NCBI GenBank assembly: GCA_012510745.1 | Contig: JAAZHK010000067.1 | Span: 1 to 9,397 of the forward strand | DNA from: Mycoplasmatota bacterium | GTDB taxonomy: Bacteria; Bacillota_I; Bacilli_A; RF39; UBA660 | Reading direction: 5' to 3' | DNA: 9,397 nt | Shown here: positions 6,781 to 9,397 of the stretch, one piece after another | Layout: every line of letters starts with the position of its first letter | Numbering within the stretch: the stretch's first letter is position 1 | The notes under the pieces: generated by a model | The model's input: the letters and a program-made list of their open reading frames with translations, nothing else | Databases searched by the model: none | What the model was told of the DNA's origin: nothing | Program-made: the position numbers and the translations under genes

Positions 6781-7423
6781 AGAACAATTTATTAATGAAC
6801 TTAAACAGTTAAAAATTATATGTACAGAAGAAAATTTAGAAAAACTAAACCTGTTTTATCTTTTTTTAATAAAATGGAATAAAAAAATCAATTTAACAAC
6901 AATAATTGAAGAAGAATCAGTATATTTAAAACATTTTTATGACAGTTTAACAGCTACTAAAATAGTTGATTTTAACAATGTTGAATTTGTTTTAGACGTT
7001 GGAACAGGAGCGGGTTTTCCAGGTATTATTTTAAAGATATTTTATCCTCATTTAAAATTAACTCTTGTAGATTCTTTATTAAAAAGAGTTAATTATCTTA
7101 AACTAGTAATTGAAGAATTATCTTTAAGTGATATTAATGTTATTCATTCAAGAATTGAAGATTTAAATAAGGTTACTAAAACAAAATATGATATCGTTAT
7201 ATCAAGAGCGTTAGCAAAAATGCCAATTTTGATAATGTGGTTAACTCCATATATATCTAAAACAGGAAAAATAATATGTATGAAAGCTAATGTAGAAGAA
7301 GAATTAAAACAAAGCCAAGATGTTCTTGTTGCCAACCATTTAAAAATATCTAATATTATGAGTTTTCATCTTCCCTATGAAGAAAGTATAAGAAATTTAA
7401 TAGAAATATCAAAAATCAATTGA
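6773..7423 (+). CDS. rsmG: 16S rRNA (guanine-N7) methyltransferase RsmG (GidB)
   Basis: SAM-dependent methyltransferase that makes m7G in the 530 loop of 16S rRNA (G527 in E. coli numbering); loss in other bacteria gives low-level streptomycin resistance. 216 residues. Family landmarks: KWNKKINLT (34-42), HFYDSL (54-59), SAM motif DVGTGAGFPG (75-84) and SRALA (143-147). It ends at IRNLIEISKIN and lacks the basic KKYPRKPG-type tail common in Bacillota; the shorter E. coli enzyme also lacks it, so activity is plausible. No Shine-Dalgarno is visible before the ATG, which lies inside mnmG (8-nt overlap), so translation probably depends on coupling. The stop is UGA. mnmG-rsmG adjacency supports the call. 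Confidence 0.96.
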   Translation: MNKEQFINELKQLKIICTEENLEKLNLFYLFLIKWNKKINLTTIIEEESVYLKHFYDSLTATKIVDFNNVEFVLDVGTGAGFPGIILKIFYPHLKLTLVDSLLKRVNYLKLVIEELSLSDINVIHSRIEDLNKVTKTKYDIVISRALAKMPILIMWLTPYISKTGKIICMKANVEEELKQSQDVLVANHLKISNIMSFHLPYEESIRNLIEISKIN

Positions 7424-7448
7424 AATTATATATTTAATAATATATAAT
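7420..7448 (+). promoter_or_regulatory. Promoter of noc, overlapping an A/T hairpin
   Basis: -35 TTGAAA (7420-7425), a 17-bp spacer and -10 TATAAT (7443-7448): 10 of 12 consensus bases. The -35 overlaps the rsmG stop codon. Nearly the whole spacer and the -10 form a perfect inverted repeat, ATTATATATT (7425-7434) / AATATATAAT (7439-7448), with a TAAT loop. This could be an operator or chance in A/T-rich DNA. The ribosome site AGAGGGTG (7472-7479) precedes the noc ATG. Confidence 0.65.
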
Positions 7449-7483
7449 ATATTTAGAATAAAAAGAAAAGAAGAGGGTGCAAA

Positions 7484-8488
7484 ATGTTAAATGAAGTTAT
7501 AAATATACCTTTAGATGATATAATTCCTAATAGATTTCAACCACGTGAAATGTTTAATGAAACAGCACTGCAAGAATTATCTGATTCTATTAAAGAACAC
7601 GGTGTAATTCAACCAATAATTGTAAGGCAAATAGGAGATAAGTATGAAATTATAGCCGGAGAAAGAAGATATAAAGCTTCAACAATGGCTGGATTAACAA
7701 CAATTCCAGCAATTATTCGTAACCTAGATGATAAAGAAAGTTCTAAAGTAGCGCTTTTAGAAAATATTCAACGTAAGGATTTAACCCCAATTGAGGAAGC
7801 TAGAACAATTCAAAAAATACTTGAATTAGATCAAATGACTCAAGAAGAACTAGCAAAAACAATGGGTAAATCGCAATCATCAATAGCTAATAAATTAAGA
7901 TTATTAGCTCTAACTGATGAAGTTCAAGATGCGTTATTAAATGAAAAGATTTCAGAAAGACATGCAAGAACTTTATTAAATGTAGAATCTGTAGAAGAAC
8001 AAATTAGATTATTAAATCAAACAATAGAACAAAGACTACCTGTTAGAGAATTAGAAAGAATAATTCAAACTCAAACACCAAAATCAAATCATTTAATTGA
8101 GCCTTCATTAGTAGATATTCCTTCAATAGTTGAAAAAAAAGCACCTGATTTAGATTCAACCATGATATTGCCTATAAACGATATCTATCAAGAACAAAAA
8201 TCAGAAGAAGTATTAGAAATATTAGATGCTATGCCAAATATAAATTATGATCCCTTAATTGAAATAACGCCTATAGAAAAACCAGTTGATAACTATCAAT
8301 CGTTACCGACTTTTGATAATTTAAATAATAACTATCAACCTAATAATATGTATGATTTAAAATATGCAATAAATTCAATTAGACAGGCAATCCATAATGT
8401 TGAAGGATTTGGCTTTGTAATAGAAAAAGAAGAACTTGATTTTGAAAATAGTTATCAAATAATAATTAAAATTGACAAAAACAAATAG
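7484..8488 (+). CDS. noc: Nucleoid occlusion protein Noc (ParB-family), lacking N-terminal membrane helix
   Basis: ParB-type CTPase clamp that binds specific chromosomal sites and stops division over the nucleoid. 334 residues. The N-domain contains NRFQPR (16-21), GERR (59-62) and ENIQR (93-97), the CTP-binding boxes. The helix-turn-helix spans about 118-165. At the four positions known to separate Noc from ParB specificity it has Q131, K137, A142 and R159: three Noc-like, one ParB-like. The C-terminal dimerization part (about 291-334, YAINSIRQAIHNVEG onward) resembles B. subtilis Noc. Two differences: it starts at what aligns with about residue 28 of B. subtilis Noc, so the amphipathic membrane-targeting helix is missing (in-frame TAG at 7454-7456, no other start), and an acidic linker (about 196-290) is some 65 residues longer. 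Position between rsmG and parA also fits noc. Confidence 0.9.
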   Translation: MLNEVINIPLDDIIPNRFQPREMFNETALQELSDSIKEHGVIQPIIVRQIGDKYEIIAGERRYKASTMAGLTTIPAIIRNLDDKESSKVALLENIQRKDLTPIEEARTIQKILELDQMTQEELAKTMGKSQSSIANKLRLLALTDEVQDALLNEKISERHARTLLNVESVEEQIRLLNQTIEQRLPVRELERIIQTQTPKSNHLIEPSLVDIPSIVEKKAPDLDSTMILPINDIYQEQKSEEVLEILDAMPNINYDPLIEITPIEKPVDNYQSLPTFDNLNNNYQPNNMYDLKYAINSIRQAIHNVEGFGFVIEKEELDFENSYQIIIKIDKNK

Positions 8489-8516
8489 AAAATAGAATTT
8501 TTATTCTATTTTTTTT
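8489..8516 (+). terminator. Intrinsic terminator after noc
   Basis: A 10-bp stem, AAAATAGAAT (8489-8498) with ATTCTATTTT (8503-8512), closes a TTTT loop and leads into further T to 8516. It begins at the base after the noc stop codon. The stem has one G-C pair, so it is weak by itself, but the shape and placement are right. Confidence 0.6.
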
Positions 8517-8545
8517 AAAAAGAGTTTCATATATCTCTTTTTTTT
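8517..8545 (+). terminator. Second hairpin with long U-tract before parA
   Basis: AAAAAGAG (8517-8524) pairs with CTCTTTTT (8535-8542) around a 10-nt loop, followed by T to 8545. It sits back to back with the previous hairpin, so the two form a tandem terminator that would largely isolate parA from noc transcription. The parA extended -10 overlaps its U-tract end. Confidence 0.5.
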
Positions 8546-8553
8546 GATAAAAT
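8545..8553 (+). promoter_or_regulatory. Possible extended -10 promoter of parA-parB
   Basis: TGATAAAAT carries the TG extension (8545-8546) and a 5-of-6 -10 hexamer TAAAAT (8548-8553). There is no good -35 (TTTCAT at 17-bp spacing). It lies just after the tandem terminators and 33 nt before the parA ATG, with ribosome site AGAGGTG (8575-8581) between, which makes a separate start here likely. Confidence 0.5.
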
Positions 8554-8586
8554 AAGAACAGAAGTAATTAAAGAAGAGGTGTAAAA

Positions 8587-9372
8587 ATGGGCAAAATAAT
8601 TTCGCTAGTAAACCAAAAAGGCGGAGTAGGAAAAACAACTACAAGCATTAATTTATCAGCTTCTTTAGCATTACTAGGGAAAAGAGTTTTATTAATAGAT
8701 TTAGATCCACAAGGAAACACGACTACTGGTATTGGAATTGATAAAGCTGATATAGATAAATGTATATATGATGTGTTAACTAACAACTGTGAAATTAAGA
8801 AAACTATTGTAAAAACAGGCTATAAAAATTTATTTTTAATTCCAGCAACAATTAATTTGGCGGGATTAGATATAGAATTAATGGAAAAGAGTTATAATGA
8901 ACCAGAATTTTCTAGGGGAGGACAATTAAAAATAAAATTAAATACAATAAAAGAGGATTTCGATTTTATTATTATTGATTGCCCACCATCACTAGGGATT
9001 ATAACAACTAATGCTTTAATTGCATCTAGTTCTGTTATTATTCCAGTACAGTGTGAATATTTTGCTTTAGAAGGTATTGTTCAATTACTAAATACTATTG
9101 TGCTTACTCAAAAAAATCTAAATCCAGATTTAGACATAGAAGGAGTTTTGTTAACAATGCTGGATTCTAGAACTAATTTAGGATTAGAAGTTGTTGAAGA
9201 AATCAGAAAATATTTTAAAGAAAGAGTATATAATACTATTATTCCAAGATTGATAAGACTTACAGAAGCGCCCTCTCATGGTAAACCAATAATTGCTTAT
9301 GATCCAAAGAGTAGAGGTTCTGAAGCATATTTAAACTTAGCAAGGGAAGTGATTGAAAGAAATGGAAAATAA
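8587..9372 (+). CDS. parA: Chromosome partitioning ATPase ParA/Soj
   Basis: Deviant-Walker ATPase that forms nucleoid-bound dimers and is released by ParB, moving origins apart; in B. subtilis, Soj also controls DnaA. 261 residues, near B. subtilis Soj. The P-loop KGGVGKTT (11-18) has the signature Lys11 plus Lys16. LIDLDPQGN (36-44) holds the switch-I aspartates D38 and D40. IIDCPPSLG (129-137) is Walker B. IPRLIRLTEAPSHGKPI (219-235) near the C-terminus is the family's DNA-binding and dimer segment. Start ATG at 8587 follows AGAGGTG (8575-8581). It is followed without a gap by parB (11-nt overlap). Partition role near oriC follows from family and context. Confidence 0.97.
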   Translation: MGKIISLVNQKGGVGKTTTSINLSASLALLGKRVLLIDLDPQGNTTTGIGIDKADIDKCIYDVLTNNCEIKKTIVKTGYKNLFLIPATINLAGLDIELMEKSYNEPEFSRGGQLKIKLNTIKEDFDFIIIDCPPSLGIITTNALIASSSVIIPVQCEYFALEGIVQLLNTIVLTQKNLNPDLDIEGVLLTMLDSRTNLGLEVVEEIRKYFKERVYNTIIPRLIRLTEAPSHGKPIIAYDPKSRGSEAYLNLAREVIERNGK

Positions 9373-9397
9373 CAAAAGAAGAGCTCTGGGTAGAGGA
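9362..9397 (+). CDS. parB: Chromosome partitioning protein ParB/Spo0J (5' fragment)
   Basis: Only 12 codons fit before the window ends. They read MENNKRRALGRG, the K/R-K-A-L-G-R-G opening that is highly typical of chromosomal ParB/Spo0J. The ATG lies inside parA (11-nt overlap, other frame), as is common in parAB operons, so translation is probably coupled; a purine-rich GGGAAGTG lies about 13-20 nt before it. Its presence shows that the ParB-like gene at 7484-8488 is a second paralogue, supporting its Noc identity. parS-binding residues lie beyond the window. Confidence 0.85.
   Translation, partial: MENNKRRALGRG

Noticed and set aside
7424..7483. Missing RsmG C-terminal tail as a frameshift
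   Set aside because: None of the frames after the UGA encodes a KKYPRKPG-like tail; the DNA is an A/T promoter region, so the short form seems genuine.
7537..7552. parS-like half-site around CACGTG inside noc
   Set aside because: Only 10 of 16 bases match TGTTTCACGTGAAACA, the left half is poor, and the bases encode the conserved QPRE stretch of the protein, which explains them.
1..9397. CRISPR arrays, insertion sequences, tRNA genes, riboswitches
   Set aside because: No regularly spaced repeats, transposase-like frames, terminal inverted repeats, cloverleaf sequences or long structured leaders were seen; every gap is under 300 bp and is accounted for by promoters, terminators, the origin or the Noc site.

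Overview
The window is the right-hand side of a bacterial chromosomal replication origin in a very A+T-rich, low-GC Gram-positive (Bacillota-type) organism. Gene order and divergence match the Bacillus subtilis origin: leftward dnaA, an origin/promoter gap, then rightward rpmH-rnpA-yidC-khpB(jag)-mnmE-mnmG-rsmG-noc-parA(soj)-parB(spo0J). UGA is a stop codon (rnpA and rsmG end on it) and Trp is UGG, so the mycoplasma/spiroplasma UGA=Trp code does not apply. The A/T bias, small L34 and lean spacing suggest a Mollicutes-like or Erysipelotrichia-like Bacilli lineage. That placement is an inference; no species is claimed.

Layout. Positions 1-1118 hold dnaA on the minus strand, with its 3' end cut off by the window edge. 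Positions 1119-1413 are the dnaA-rpmH gap, with four co-oriented DnaA-box-like 9-mers, a pure A/T tract and a near-consensus promoter reading into rpmH. Positions 1414-3458 encode L34, the RNase P protein, the YidC insertase and the KhpB RNA-binding protein, closed by a U-tract hairpin. Positions 3528-7423 carry mnmE, mnmG and rsmG (tRNA wobble-U34 modification and 16S rRNA m7G methylation) behind their own extended -10 promoter. Noc (7484-8488) has its own promoter and is followed by two U-tract hairpins. parA (8587-9372) and the first 12 codons of parB (overlapping by 11 nt) finish the window.

How it fits together. DnaA starts replication at or near the gap. ParA/ParB segregate the new origins. 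Noc, a ParB paralogue, couples nucleoid position to division. The translation and tRNA/rRNA-maturation genes are transcribed in the same direction as the rightward fork. The clearest non-coding signal is an exact copy of the known Noc-binding sequence ATTTCCCGGGAAAT at the centre of a perfect 26-bp palindrome between mnmE and mnmG, about 2.6 kb upstream of the noc gene.

No new multi-gene system is visible: this is a conserved core region. The points worth a second look are details: a Noc without the N-terminal membrane-targeting helix and with a long acidic linker, the Noc site itself, a shortened L34, an extended YidC ectodomain with two cysteines, and a weak-box origin.
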